NCBI GenBank assembly: GCA_021186555.1
Contig: JAJKFL010000002.1
Coordinates: forward strand, 1,992,501 to 2,056,500
Reading direction: 5' to 3'
Length of the DNA stretch: 64,000 nucleotides
From: Reticulitermes speratus
Lineage: Eukaryota; Arthropoda; Insecta; Blattodea; Rhinotermitidae
Position 1 is the stretch's first letter. Every line of letters begins with the position of its first letter. The position numbers and the translations under genes were made by a program. This document shows, in pieces, positions 9,510-21,213 of this stretch. Below the pieces are notes generated by a model. It saw only the letters and a program-made list of their open reading frames with translations. It ran no database searches and was not told the DNA's origin.

Positions 9510-11405
9510 TCCATTGCTTGGTACATAAATAAAAAAATTGTGTCTCGAAATTTCAGGCATTATTCCAAAATCTAAAACAGCTCTGACAAAGTGACCGGTT
9601 TTCCTGCATCTTAATATAAAAGGCATACAATATGTGACCACCAAGTTTTTTAAATAGATACAATTCAACTTTGCAGCACTGTACTATTTTGGAGAACAGA
9701 GGCTTTATGCAGAGCGACTTCAACATAAGATTGCAACAAAAAGCGAAGTTACAACAAGATGTCTTAAAACGATATTATTTTGCTATGAGAATTTGTACCT
9801 AAAATGAACAGTAACGACATAATTAACTATAACCGTTGGAAATAGTTATTACTTTATTTAGGCAAATTAAAGTTAATTTTGAATGTAGTGAGAGAGAATG
9901 CAGGTATTAGGAAGGAAATCAGTAGCCTCTGGTAGTTAACAAAAAGGTCATTATGGCAGGAGAGAAGAAGATAGTTTACAAAGAGCAGTGAGAGAGAGAA
10001 GTAGAGGGTAGCATAGGATAGGAGATACCGTTTGTTGGTACAAAAGGAGACTTTAGTTTGTGACACATTTGTCAATGTCAAAGTTAATGGGGTTTTGGAG
10101 TTTGTTAGGTCAGTCGAAATTCGAGGGTTTGACACTTTTTCGAGATGTAAATCACGAGGGGGTGGATACCGTGTTAGTCACGGTGGCACATTAAAATTGT
10201 CCGGTAGAAGACGTTATACGGGGTTTACATACGTTACGTTAAGGGATACCGCGTCAGTCATTAGGAACCAATGGGGAGTTGGAATACAATATTTTAAAGT
10301 TTTGGACCTATAGGGGGATTGCTAAATTAACATATGACCAATCAGGCTAGTTAGAAAAATTAGAGTAGGGAAGATTTTGAACAAGACAACCAAGTTTGCT
10401 TACGACAGCGAACGACACAGAAGTATTTAGGCTTTCTTAGAGGGAGGACGCACGATCGTATTACTCCTAAATTTCGAAGAGCTACAGACAAAATTCTTTA
10501 ATTAAAAATCAATAAATTATTGATACGGGGTACAGAGAGTGTATAATTGTGTTAAATTGGACTTAAGTGGTTTACACCAGTTTCGGTACTACTACTTACC
10601 ATATCTGTGAAGTGCAGCGACAACGCCAAACAACAAAGTGATCCGTGCTACGTTTATCATCATATACATCAAAACATTAACCTATTAGCGCCCAGAAATT
10701 TATAATAAAACAATCTAAAGGATACTTCAGATTATTAAGAAAGAACGTAAATCTTCTTAATGGTTCTTCCTTTCTACTTTCCCGACTCAACCCAGTAATC
10801 CCTGAAAATTAGGTTTCATACTACCGACTGAGTGAGTAAAGGTGTGCCGGACGGTTATATAACTAATTACACCTCAGGAGCACAAAAACAGGGGCCCCCA
10901 ACCTGCAAGTTTCCCAAAAGCGAAACACGGTCTGTGTCGCAGATTGGAAATCAATGATAAAGTGTCCCGGAAAATCATCATTTTCTTTACCATCACACAG
11001 CCCATAAAATATAAACATACGCAAGAGACTGTATAAAATACAGGAGAAAATTTCAAGAGCCAGCTGAGGAGATGAAAGGAGATCTGCACCCTACGCCATC
11101 TCGATGACGCATTACGTCACGTCTGTCATCAAATGATTAAAGTAGATTTCATGACAAAATTTAGGGTATTTCTGCCGTGTCTGAAGGAACTTATTATAGT
11201 TTCAGGGCGCCGTTACTTTATATTAAAATTATTTGTAGATAAATATCTCAGCACACATAAACATCACTCTGTAAATTCTCAGCGCATAACCTGCTCGTAG
11301 TCCTATAAACTGACGCGAGGTGGTGCGCGCCTTCTGCAGCATGTGCAGCCATCTATGGACGGTTATTCAAACAATTTTAAGCATCAGTGTAGATGAAGAG
11401 ATGCA
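9510..11405. other. gene-free spacer
   Basis: About 1.9 kb without a recognisable exon, RNA gene or repeat family. The 60-95 codon open frames here (for example 9854-10135 minus, 10032-10313 plus) are compositionally biased and show no domain. Confidence 0.4.
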
Positions 11406-11750
11406 GACCGTCATAAAGTTGTGGCCGAGGCGTGGAGTTGACCACCTACCCTCATCTAGTAAAAATGTAAAGCAACCCCATTACAGTCCTGGACAGAGCC
11501 TTAGGGTTGCAGGAGGTTGAGGCTCACAGATTTATAAACAATCGGTACATGAAGGTGATAAGGTTGTCAGCCCTACGCATCGGCCGCATTTACCCCCCAG
11601 GAAATATTCCTGATACTCATTTTTATCACAGGCTGAGTGGCATCTAATGCCAGGGTTAAAGAAAGAGTAGAGCTATACCTCTACTCCCCCTCTGGGCCTT
11701 CATGGCCCGTTCTAGGGAGAACTTTACCTTATCTTTACCCTATAAAGTTA
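11406..11750. mobile_element. SINE C interrupted by a 3' piece of SINE B
   Basis: The outer parts (gaggcgtggagttgaccacc near 11426 and aaagaaagagtagagctata near 11662) are SINE C as at 22568-22856. Between them, about 11467-11650, lies the reversed 3' half of SINE B (gtaaagcaaccccattacag ... accccccaggaaatattcct). SINE B therefore landed inside an older SINE C. Confidence 0.8.
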
Positions 11751-13099
11751 CAACTTTAACTTCCCCGCCATTTTCGTACAAGTATTGTTATGATTTTCTG
11801 ATAGGCTGGAACACTGAGTATTCGAGGAAGTTGCCTGTCTCCATCTTCAGGGTGGAATAATTAATGACCAGCCTGTTTCGGTATTTGCCAGCCACAACAG
11901 TACGATTTCAGGACGACAAAAACAGCTGACTTAAATTTTTATCGATTTATACAATTAATACCAAGTAGCAAAACACAAAGTTCAACAAAATATAGCTTTT
12001 TAAACCTTTCTTTATCCAATTCCATCCCTTATCATTAACAAAAACGTTAATTCAACCCCCCAACCCCCCAGTTACTTATCATCAGCTTTCCAAGAAATTG
12101 CTTATGAAAAGGTTTGCTTATCCATTACATTTCTGGTTCGATTTCTTTTCTTCTCTCCGCCAAAGCTACATGTCCAGCCCATCATAACGACTTTCATTCA
12201 TATGTTTTAAAAATACTGAACACAGAACATAAATTACTTAAGTCCACCTTCAGTCGTTTGCAATGTTGAGATTTCCAGAGCACCTTAACGAGAGTGACGC
12301 CCTTGAAATATCTCTTTATAAAGTAATAAGTACCCGGAATCTCACGGTTTGCTATGTAAACAAGGATTCATATGGGTTACATGAAACCAGGGGATCACAA
12401 ATTTTCCAAAAATGTAAGAGCCAACTCAAAATTCTGAGGCTCAAAGAGTGACATTAGTGAAACTACATGCTAAGGACACACCAATATTGGGCGTCACGTT
12501 AAACAATTTGGTGGCCCGGGGGACCTGGCGACCGGGATTTGTGCACCCCTGCATTGAAATCTATTCTTTCACTACGATGTGTTCAAAGGTCACATAAATC
12601 AATACAGAAAGTCAAACAATAACATAAATATTGTTTAAAAATTGTACGACTCATTGAAACATAAAAATCTATTCTATTCATCCCGCGTGGCTTTAAGTAA
12701 TACAAATTTATGTGAACTGCTAATAGCCTTTCTGTGCCTTATAACCATAATTAGTACAAGGTTTATAAATGCGTTTTTTATAATTACAATAAATTTGTAT
12801 TAATTAAAAGCAGCTTTCAAACACCGTAACAATTTAGGAAGCTGGATGAAGTACATCATAGCAGTTAACTTGCCTTGAAAGTTGGCGGGCTTCCAGCGGT
12901 CTTCATGTACCCCATTTGCTGTCCACGCACGTAACACACGCACTTTATTCAATTTCAGCACGTATCCACACAACTTCCACTGCAGCCAGACGTTTTATAT
13001 AACTCACTACTTGTCTGTTATTCTTATAAACAACATAAAGTTACGTACACTGAATAAAAAGACAAGTTAACCTAATTGGAAATTGGAGGGAAACAATAA
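11751..13099. other. gene-free spacer
   Basis: A/T-rich, with runs of C at 12055-12070. No exon, RNA gene or repeat family recognised. The 62-codon frame at 12263-12451 has no domain. Confidence 0.4.
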
Positions 13100-13500
13100 A
13101 AACACATCTACACGCGTGTAAACACATCTAGACGCCTGTAAAACGTCTAGAGCCTGTAAACACGTCTAGACGCCTGTAAACACTCTAGACGCCTGTAAAC
13201 ACATCTAGACGCCTGTAAACACATCTAGACGCCTGTAAACACATCTAGACGCCTGTAAACACATCTAGACGCCTGTAAACACATCTAGACGCCTGTAAAC
13301 ACATCTAGACGCCTGTAAACACGTCTAGGCTCCTGTAAACACATCTAGACGCCTGTAAACACATCTAGACTACTGTAAACACATCTAGACGCCTGTAAAC
13401 ACATCTAGACGCCTGTAAACACATCTAGACGCCTGTAAACACATCTAGACGCCTGTAAACACATCTAGACGCCTGTAAACACATATAGACGCGTGTAAAA
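13100..13500. repeat. 20-bp minisatellite, about 20 copies
   Basis: Unit acatctagacgcctgtaaac. Inner copies are nearly identical while edge copies (gtctagagcctgtaaacacg, atatagacgcgtgtaaaac) are diverged, the usual pattern of array homogenisation from the centre. The unit contains the XbaI-like core tctaga. Confidence 0.95.
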
Positions 13501-13850
13501 CTTGTCGCCGAATACGTGTGTATCTTAGTTTGATAAATTTAAGTGGATTTTACGGAATTTATTACAAATTACCCGCACCGATGCAGCCAAACGACATAAC
13601 CACTTCACCACAACTACAAGACTAGAACAGCAGAAGGGGTGTTCGCATCTGCAGACCGAGCAGTACAAATTACGTCACAGTGTTTGCAGGTGTGCTGTAG
13701 TCTTCGTGTGTATATATATAACTGAACGACGAGTTTATGGTCGTGTTCTAAAGTAGATGACAAGTCCGAACAGTCAAATGGTCCTCAGTCCACGAATGCA
13801 GATATTCTTTAAATGTAGATATAAATATACGCAGTAAACTTTGGTATCTT
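13501..13850. other. gene-free spacer
   Basis: Nothing recognised apart from a short tatatata run near 13710. Confidence 0.35.
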
Positions 13851-13852
13851 GA

Positions 13853-14110
13853 GTCTGGATAATTCAGTCAGCGTAACGACTAGACTATGGGGTGGATGGT
13901 CCACAGTTCGAATCACGACAGGAGAAATAATATTTTTTTTATTCTTCAAAACGCCCAGAGAGATTCTGATGCCCACTAGGCCTCATATTCAGTGGACACT
14001 GCGAGTTCTTGCTCCGAGGATGAAACGGCTGGGGCGTGAAGCAGAACAATTACCTCAGTCTAGTGCCGAGGTTAAGAATGAATGAAGCTATGCCTCTTCT
14101 TCCTCTGCAT
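13853..14110 (+). mobile_element. tRNA-related SINE, family F
   Basis: A tRNA-like head (aattcagtcagcgtaacgac) with a B-box match cagttcgaatcacg is followed by a body that recurs in reverse at 40490-40760 (gccgaggttaagaatgaatg, ttcttcctctgcatgtcgtt). No clear target duplication. Confidence 0.7.
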
Positions 14111-14171
14111 GTCGTTCTGGCATGGACAGGCAATTTATCTTCTACTTGTACTTCAGTAGCTATGTGTTGTG

Positions 14172-14441
14172 GCCGATCTCAGTGGCTGCGCGGTCTAAGG
14201 CGTGGGTCTATGGCCGTTCGCTTACTGGGATTGTGGGTTCGAATCCCGCCAAGGGCATGGATGTCTGTCTGTTGTGAGTGTTGTGTGTTGTCAGGTAGAG
14301 GTCTCTGCGACGGGCTGATCCCTCGTCCAGAGGAGTCCTACCGAGTGTCGTGTGTCTAAATTGTGATCGTGAAGCCTCGAAAAATGTGGAGGCCTAGGCC
14401 CCCAAGGGGCTGTCGAGCCATTGGAAAAAAAAAAGCTACGT
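14172..14441 (+). mobile_element. tRNA-derived SINE, family A
   Basis: Complete copy with B box gggttcgaatccc and 3' end ctgtcgagccattgg plus A-tail. It follows SINE F directly. Confidence 0.93.
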
Positions 14442-14479
14442 GTGTTTGTAATAGTCTCCTAATTATTGCCGAAAGGTGG

Positions 14480-14660
14480 AGTTAAATATGTCCCTCAGCG
14501 TGCAGTGAAGGCACATGGAGGCATGGAAGTACAGATCCACTCATTCTTAACCTCGGCGCTAGATGGAGGTGAGTGGTCAGCTTTACGTTCTGGTCGCTTT
14601 GTCCCAGCCAACAACACCTGCACTCATCAAATAGGAGACTGGATGGACGTTAGACTACTC
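14480..14660 (-). mobile_element. SINE family F fragment
   Basis: Shares ccactcattcttaacctc and the ctagatggag...cgctttgtcccag string with 40490-40620. The tRNA-like head is missing. Carries no coding capacity. Confidence 0.55.
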
Positions 14661-15211
14661 GACATTAACAGGTCACGTGTTTTGAAAGATTTCCCAAAAT
14701 CAAAAAGACGTTAAAGCAATTCTGTGTGAGGGTAACACAACAGCTCTGGGCATGTGGATAAATCCAGAGCAGCTGGAAACAAAGACGGCCTGATCCTGTC
14801 GAAACTTGAAGGGATTTTTGATAACGAATTCGTCATTTAGATAAAAGTTGTTTATTTTGACATACGTGACGTCATTTAAGATAATTACAACTTATCATTT
14901 ATGGCGTATCAGGCGAATGAGGAAAGCTTTGGAGGTTCTTCGTACACTCCGAAGGCGTCCTGTTTATGTGTGAATTGTCTTTGTGAGTGGGTGGTCAAAT
15001 AGAAAGATTGAATGCATGTCAAAGGGAGAGAAATTAGGGACTTAGGTGAGAGTCTCTTCCTTTACCAAGGTCACCATAAGCACTTCGCCACAATTGCGGC
15101 AATAGAACTATGAATAAAAAAATATACAATTATTTTGCCTATTCTTAAGAAAATTATTAGGTCCTCGTAAAGAGAAGTTAATTCAAAAGTGGCAAACTAT
15201 ATCTATTGTAA
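14661..15211. other. gene-free spacer
   Basis: No exon or repeat family recognised. A perfect tgacgtca occurs at 14867-14874, showing that the octamer is not restricted to promoter regions in this window. Confidence 0.4.
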
Positions 15212-15223
15212 ACCCATTTAACT

Positions 15224-15534
15224 CGGAGCACGCGGTGGCGCAGTTGGTTGAGGCACTGTGCTACAAACCGGAACGTCGACGGTTCGATTCCCGATGGTGT
15301 CATTGGAATTTTTTATTGACATAATCCTTTGGGTCGCACTATGGCCCTGGGGTCGACTCAGCCTCTAACAGAAATGAGTACCAGGAATATTTCCTGGGGG
15401 GTAAAGGCGGCCGGTGCTTAGGGCTGACAACCTTACCACCTTCATGTGCTGATTGTCTATAAATCTGGTAGCCTCAACCTCCTGGAACCCTAAGGGCCTG
15501 TCTAGGCCTGTAATGGGGTTGCTTTACCATTTTT
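15224..15534 (+). mobile_element. tRNA-derived SINE, family B, with target duplication
   Basis: Head gcacgcggtggcgcagttgg, B box cggttcgattccc, 3' end aatggggttgctttacc. Flanked by the 12-bp duplication acccatttaact at 15212-15223 and 15535-15546. Confidence 0.95.
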
Positions 15535-15546
15535 ACCCATTTAACT

Positions 15547-16155
15547 TAACAAAATAACAAATATCTTTACGTTTGTACTACGGGATACATCGGTGTTCCT
15601 TCAGAGTCACAGTAAAATGTCTTATAAAATAATTTAAGGCGTGGGGAATTTTGTTTTGGGGAAATAATATATGTCATAGGAATATCAGAACTGATTTATC
15701 TACCTTTTTCACGCGACCACCAAATAATTTCCTAAGCTACATAAGGTACATCATTAAGTATGACGAATGTTCCAAATATTCTATCAACCCGTCTTTATGA
15801 CAGACGGAATAGAGTAAACCACAGAACATTTTTAACTTTTTCGAAACAAATGACCAGCTTCAAACTCAAGACGCCTTCGTAACCGGTTAAAAGTCCTCAT
15901 AAGTGTTGGATATGGAATCGTTTTCAGAACCTCCGTACAAGTAGCGAGAACCTCAACAATCTTAACAAATTTCACTGGAGTGAAAACTGATGATCAACTG
16001 ATTAGCTTCAACCAAACTTTGAATTTACGATCCATGATATTACGCAATTTGCTACGTGTGCGTAACACAACTCTATACCTGTTTTAATAACCACAAATAA
16101 CTTCGTGAATTTGTTGTAATTTACTGTAATTCTTAACAGATAAGTAAGTGGGGAG
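15547..16155. other. gene-free spacer
   Basis: A/T-rich sequence; nothing recognised. Confidence 0.35.
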
Positions 16156-16256
16156 ACAGAGGGGCCCACTGAAAACCACCATAAATATGAAATTTATTCA
16201 CAAATTACACACCAACGAAATGCACTATATTTTCACTTTACATTCTTTATTCTTCA

Positions 16257-16300
16257 ACCCCTACACATGTTTCGGACTTTACAATGCCATCTTCAGGGGG
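16257..16300 (-). ncRNA. hammerhead-ribozyme-like motif, E-4 left arm
   Basis: Minus strand: stem I CCCC/GGGG, core CTGAAGA (N7=A), extra T, stem II partly broken (GGC...TCC), GAAA, stem III ACATGTGT (one G-T wobble), TA. Confidence 0.55.
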
Positions 16301-16544
16301 CTCGTAAACTACATTCACTTCACATCCAATGTTTTTGTCTGCTCTCACATTTAGTCCAGTTTCATTGTCATATATATTATAGCAATTTACAATGTCTGTG
16401 TTTAAAATATATAAAATACACAAATATAAATCCTTATAAAGTTCGTCAATTTTCGTAGTAAAATTTTAAAATGAAACTATATGCTTTTTGTTATGTCTTC
16501 CACCATTGGTTAGTTTTTACAGTTTTGGCTTTAGTTTTGTATAC

Positions 16545-16810
16545 GTGGTGCAACCCAAAAGTTCCCGAAATTTGAATGCCGCGCGAAAACCGCTTGTAGT
16601 ACAGTTGTGGGCCTCTAGGTATCGCGAGCTGTACCCTTTGTGAACCAGTCTGCCAAGTGGCGTTGTGCTGTGTTGACGTGTGTGTTTTTTCTGTGCATTT
16701 TTTTTAACGTCGTGTTAGTGCTGTTTTGCACCGACCTGCCAAAATGACTGATGTGAAGGAGCAACGGATTTGCATCAAATTCTGCACCACTTATATGGAT
16801 GGTCAGTTAA
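16545..16810 (+). pseudogene. 5' fragment of a mariner transposon
   Basis: Begins with the terminus-like ggtgcaacccaaaagttccc. About 190 bases further an ATG opens MTDVKEQRICIKFC, the usual start of mariner transposases, whose N-terminal region binds the element ends. The frame stops within about 30 residues and no DDE/D catalytic region or right end is seen. Confidence 0.7.
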
Positions 16811-16870
16811 GTAAATTATTCTGTTAATGTTGTGCTTGTCCCGTGTTGCCGTGTGAATGTAGTTTACGAG

Positions 16871-16913
16871 CACACTGATGATGGCCTTGTAAAGGCCGAA
16901 ACATGTGTAGGGG
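16871..16913 (+). ncRNA. hammerhead-ribozyme-like motif, E-4 right arm
   Basis: Core CTGATGA (16875-16881), extra T, stem II GGCCTT-gta-AAGGCC, GAAA, stem III ACATGTGT, TA, then GGGG. The 5' strand of stem I has mutated to CACA, so stem I is lost in this arm. Confidence 0.55.
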
Positions 16914-17010
16914 TTGAAGAAGAAAGAATATAAAGTGAAAATATATTGCATTTCGTTGGTGTGAAATTTGTGAATTGTAAAAATGCACCGTGAAAATAAT
17001 ATACAAAAAA

Positions 17011-17519
17011 TGAAATTTATCTTTCTTTAAACGCATAACGAAATAACTGTACTGGTCTGCGCATTGAGGACTGTATTAACACTATGATGTGAATAAAGCA
17101 ATTAACATATTACTACTACTACTTCTACTACCACCACCACCATCATTACTACTACTACTACTACTACTACTACTGCTGCTGTATGCATTTCAACGTAAGG
17201 AACAAATTTCTTTAAGGAAAGAACAAAAAGAAACTTATCAGCAAATGTTTAAACACGAGATGACAGTGCGAAATTAGGACCATATTAAGAATGCAACGCA
17301 ACATTTCGGAAATAGATTCAGCTTCCGAAAGTTATGTTTCGTTCGGAATGCTACTGTGTGACACAAAAATCCAGAAATCCTGCTCCTTAATCCTCACTGC
17401 GATATGCCACCGTCAGATTTGACTCAGTACAAGTGCGCCATTCTTATCCAGCAACCGAAGGCTCCTTCATCTTCCTCAGAACAGCGTAGAAGGAATAAGC
17501 GCGTCGGAGGATCTGAAAA
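17011..17519. other. gene-free spacer with (tac)n microsatellite
   Basis: A (tac/cac)n tract at about 17108-17176 produces a Leu/Pro-rich spurious frame. No exon recognised in the rest. Confidence 0.5.
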
Positions 17520-18972
17520 CGTAAACAGAATTTGTGAATTTGTTAGTTGCTGATATGTCTGATCAGCTGTAAACAGAATTTGTGAATTTGTTAGTTGCTG
17601 ATATGTCTGATCAGCTGTAAACAGAATTTGTGAATTTGTTAGTTGCTGATATGTCTGATCAGCTGTAAACAGAATTTGTGAATTTGTTAGTTGCTGAATG
17701 TCTGATCAACTGTAAACAGAATTTGTGAATTTGTTAGTTGCTGATAGTCTGATCAAGCTGTAAACAGAATTTGTGAATTTGTTAGTTGCTGACGTGTCTG
17801 ATCAACTGTAAACAGAATTTGTGAATTTGTTAGTTGCTGACGTGTCTGATCAACTGTAAACAGAATTTGTGAATTTGTTAGTTGCTGACGTGTCTGATCA
17901 GCTGTAAACAGAATTTGTGAATTTGTTAGTTGCTGACGTGTCTGATCAACTGTAACACAGAATTTGTGAATTTGTTAGGTTTCTGACGTGTCTGATCAGC
18001 TGTAAACAGAATTTGTGAATTTGTTAGTTGCTGACGTGTCTGATCAACTGTACACAGAATTTGTGAATTTGTTAGTTGCTGACGTGTCTGATCAGCTGTA
18101 AACAGAATTTGTGAATTTGTTATTGCTGACGTGTCTGATCAACTGTACACAGAATTTGTGAATTTGTTAGTTGCTGACGTGTCTGATCACTGTAAACAGA
18201 ATTTGTGAATTTGTTAGTTGCTGACGTGTCTGATCACTGTAAACAGAATTTGTGAATTTGTTTAGTGATTGCATGGTACAGTGTCTGATCAACTGTAAAC
18301 AGAATTTGTGAATTTGTTAGTTGCTGACGTGTCTGATCAACTGTAAACAGAATTTGTGAATTTGTTAGTTGCTGACGTGTCTGATCAACTGTACACAGAA
18401 TTTGTGAATTTGTTAGTTGCTGACGTGTCTGATCAACTGTAAACAGAATTTGTGAATTTGTTAGTTGCTGACGTGTCTGATCAACTGTAAACAGAATTTG
18501 TGAATTTGTTAGTTGCTGACGTGTCTGATCAACTGTAAACAGAATTTGTGAATTTGTTAGTTGCTGACGTGTCCGATCAGCTGTAAACAGAATTTGTGAA
18601 TTTGTTAGTTGCTGACGTGTCTGATCAGCTGTAAACAGAATTTGTGAATTTGTTAGTTGCTGACGTGTCTGATCAACTGTAAACAGAATTTGTGAATTTG
18701 TTAGTTGCTGACGTGTCTGATCAACTGTACACAGAATTTGTGAATTTGTTAGTTGCTGACGTGTCTGATCAACTGTACATAGAATTTGTGAATTTGTTAG
18801 TTGCTGACTTGTCTGATCAACTGTACACAGAATTTGTGAATTTGTTAGTTGCTGACGTGTCTGATCAACTGTACATAGAATTTGTGAATTTGTTAGTTGC
18901 TGACTTGTCTGATCAACTGTACACAGAATTTGTGAATTTGTTAGTTGCTGACTTGTCTGATCAGCTCTACAG
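17520..18972. repeat. 48-bp minisatellite, about 30 copies
   Basis: Unit ctgtaaacagaatttgtgaa + tttgttagttgctgacgtgt + ctgatcaa. Because 48 is a multiple of 3, long spurious frames run through it on both strands (249 residues on the minus strand with a 16-residue repeat DQTRQQLTNSQILFTV). Sub-variants (taaacag/tacacag/tacatag, cgtg/cttg/atg) cluster by position, so local duplications are visible. No evidence that it is translated. Confidence 0.95.
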
Positions 18973-19004
18973 CATAGCATCACAGATTGTCACCTATAGA
19001 GTGG

Positions 19005-19215
19005 ACTGTCTTTGGTCAACTACGCGGATGGGAGGTAAATATGACAATTGGACCTTAAAGAAGCAGTGTGTCAGGTTGTTGAATGGATCAGTGTAAGTCA
19101 GGCGATGAACTAAAGGCGGCTGTTGTGAACACGGTCATGAACTTCCAGGGTTACGTAAAGGGCATGCAAATCTTTGCATAATTGAAGGTCACGTTTTCAA
19201 GGAGGTCTCTGCTCC
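19005..19215 (+). mobile_element. degraded LINE 3' end (family II)
   Basis: Weak sense relic: gtgaacacggtcatgaactt (VNTVMNF block), cagggttacgtaaaggg, and caaggaggtctctgctccat at the end. Too decayed to read a protein. Confidence 0.5.
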
Positions 19216-19307
19216 ATATATTCAGTTGGTTGGCTGGTCGCTTAGTGCGTAAGGCACATTTAGTGTCTCTGTATCCCTCGATCACCAAATTTAGTGTTGA
19301 AATCACA

Positions 19308-19855
19308 GCGAATGTCATCACAAAACACATCGAATGTCATCACAAAATACAGCGAATGTCATCACAAAATACAGCGAATTTCATCACAAAACACATCGAA
19401 TGTCATCACAAAACACATCGAATGTCATCACAAAATACAGCGAATGTCATCACAAAACACATCGAATATCATCAGAAAATACAGCGAATGTCATCACAAA
19501 ATACAGCGAATGTCATCACAAAATACAGCGAATGTCATCACAAAATACAGCGAATGTCATCACAAAATACAGCGAATGTCATCACAAAACACATAGAATG
19601 TCATCACAAAATACAGCGAATGTCATCACAAACACACCGAATGTCATCACAAAACACACCGAATGTCATCACAAAATACAGCGAATGTCATCACAAAATA
19701 CAGCGAATGTCATCACAAAATACAGCGAATGTCATCACAAAATACAGCGAATGTCATCACAAAACACATCGAATGTCATCACAAAATACAGCGAATGTCA
19801 TCACAAAACACACCTAATGTCATCAAAAACACACCGCATGTCATCACAAAATACC
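19308..19855. repeat. 22-bp minisatellite, about 25 copies
   Basis: Unit gaatgtcatcacaaaatacagc with cacatc and cacacc variants. Three frames read through parts of it, giving His/Ser/Asn-rich spurious proteins. A few units are 20-21 bp. Confidence 0.95.
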
Positions 19856-19943
19856 CACCCCAGCAAAACTATGCACAATTGACTTCAGGACCTACAAAAC
19901 CCAACCGCTTAGTCCCGAAGACATCGAAATATGTAGGTACTGA

Positions 19944-20204
19944 TTTTTTTTTTCCAATGGCTCAACAGCCCCTTGGGGGCCTAGGCCGCCTCATTTGTCG
20001 ACGCTTCACGCTCACACTCAGACACACCACTCTCGGTAGGACGACTCTGGACGAGTGATCAGCCCGTCGCAGAGACCTCTACCTAACAACACACAACACT
20101 CACAACAGACAGACATCCATGCCCCCGGTGGATTCGAACCCACGATCCTAGTAAGCGAGCGGCCGTAGACCGACGCCTTAGACCGCACGGTCACTGGGAT
20201 AGGC
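19944..20204 (-). mobile_element. tRNA-derived SINE, family A, with target duplication
   Basis: A complete reversed copy: poly-T, body, B box ggattcgaacccac, head. The 11-bp target duplication gtaggtactga at 19933-19943 and 20205-20215 brackets it exactly. Confidence 0.95.
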
Positions 20205-20215
20205 GTAGGTACTGA

Positions 20216-20465
20216 AACTCCAGCTAATTTAAAGATTCGATTCCGTAAAAATACATTATTTGCACAGTTTTGCTGTTGTCAGGATACAGCGATATATTTT
20301 AAGTAACTCATTACAAATTTAGACACTTATTCCCTGTTGCTTGTAACGTGCAAAAGTTCAAGAATGTTTATTGGTTTGGTAACATTTTCTCAGTACATTT
20401 CATTAACGTATTACAATTTTTAATCTTGAATCTATAAAACTTTGTCAACACTTAATTTTCAGTTT
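20216..20465. other. spacer
   Basis: No repeat family seen. If the odorant-receptor gene continues toward lower coordinates its last small exon could lie here or further left, but no YSYF-type ending was found. Confidence 0.3.
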
Positions 20466-20512
20466 TTTAAACCAACAAATGCACTTTTTATTTTCCGTAT
20501 TTCGTTCAATTC

Positions 20513-20555
20513 ACCCTACACATGTTTCGGCCGTGACCCTGCCATCATCACGGTA
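20513..20555 (-). ncRNA. hammerhead-ribozyme-like motif, E-5 left arm (core mutated)
   Basis: Minus strand reads GTGATGA where CTGATGA is expected: the invariant C3 is G. The rest (extra T, GGC...GCC, GAAA, ACATGTGT, TA, GGG) is kept. Expected to be inactive. Confidence 0.5.
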
Positions 20556-20697
20556 CATCAATAAGTTCACTTCACTGTTCACTGCTCCATTTGGTATTAT
20601 CACATAACCGTTACACTGTTTGAGGCTATTTTTTACATTGACGGTTCTGTGATAATACCAAATGGACCAGTGAACAGTGAAGTGAACTTATCAATGT

Positions 20698-20740
20698 ATC
20701 CCTGATGATGGCAGGGTCAAGGCCGAAACATATGTAGGGT
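20698..20740 (+). ncRNA. hammerhead-ribozyme-like motif, E-5 right arm
   Basis: Stem I ATCC/GGGT (one T-G wobble), core CTGATGA (20702-20708), extra T, stem II GGC-agggtcaag-GCC, GAAA, palindromic stem III ACATATGT, TA. Confidence 0.62.
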
Positions 20741-20812
20741 GAATTGAACAAAATATGAAAATAAAAAGTGCATTCGTTGGTTAAAAAAAACTGAAAATTA
20801 ATGTCAAGATGC

Positions 20813-21213
20813 ACTGTGAACACGTGAACACGTGACACAACGTGAACACATGTGAACACAACGTGAACACATACGTGAACACGTGATGAACACAATGTGA
20901 ACACAACGTGAAACATAACGTGAACGTGAACACAACGTGAAACTGAAACACAACGTGGAACACTGAACACAATATGAAACAACGTGAACACAACGTGAAC
21001 ACAACGTGAACACGTGAACACAATGTGAACACAACGTGAACACAACGTGAACACAACGTGAACACGTGAACACAATGTGAACACAACGTGAACTCACAAC
21101 GTGAACACGTGAACACAACGTGAACACGTGAACACAACGTGAACACGTGAACACAACGTGAACACGTGAACACAATATGAACACAACGTGAACACAACGT
21201 GAACACAACGTCA
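20813..21213. repeat. 11-bp satellite-like tract (gtgaacacaac)n
   Basis: Units gtgaacacaac alternate with a shorter gtgaacac form (about 8 to 12 bp) over 400 bp. It starts inside the terminal gatgcactgtgaa of E-5, so it probably grew from the element end by slippage. Long Cys/Val/His-rich minus-strand frames here are artefacts. Confidence 0.93.

Larger units (their letters stand above)
16160..17010. mobile_element. palindromic hammerhead-bearing element E-4
   Basis: Arms at 16160-16330 and 16855-17010 are inverted copies. The outer part has the ccaacgaaatgcac / gcatttcgttggtg block near each end and a terminal gcaccgtgaa (right). Each arm carries a hammerhead-like motif. The interior (about 16335-16850) includes a piece of an unrelated mariner element, so E-4 was itself a target. 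Confidence 0.75.
20466..20822. mobile_element. palindromic hammerhead-bearing element E-5
   Basis: Arms 20466-20605 and 20645-20822 are inverted copies (for example ataagttcacttcactgttc and its reverse). The outer ends carry accaacaaatgcac and gtgcattcgttggt, with gatgcactgtgaa at the right terminus. The tandem array at 20813-21213 begins exactly at this terminus. Confidence 0.78.

Noticed and set aside
11815..11870. Another hammerhead motif (cctgtctccatcttcagggt on the minus strand reads CTGAAGA)
   Set aside because: No GAAA follows a paired stem II and no stem I is possible; only the box matches.
13100..13500. CRISPR array
   Set aside because: The repeats are directly adjacent with no unique spacers, and the genome is eukaryotic. 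It is a minisatellite; the same holds for the 28-bp array at 35031-35822.
17089..17277. A leucine-rich 62-residue protein with signal-peptide-like start
   Set aside because: The leucines come from a (tac)n/(cta)n microsatellite; no other support.
18234..18983. A 249-residue repeat protein on the minus strand
   Set aside because: The frame is made wholly of the 48-bp minisatellite; no start context, splice signal or homology.
19182..20058. Several 100-211 residue His/Ser/Asn-rich frames
   Set aside because: They are read-through of the 22-bp array in all three frames.
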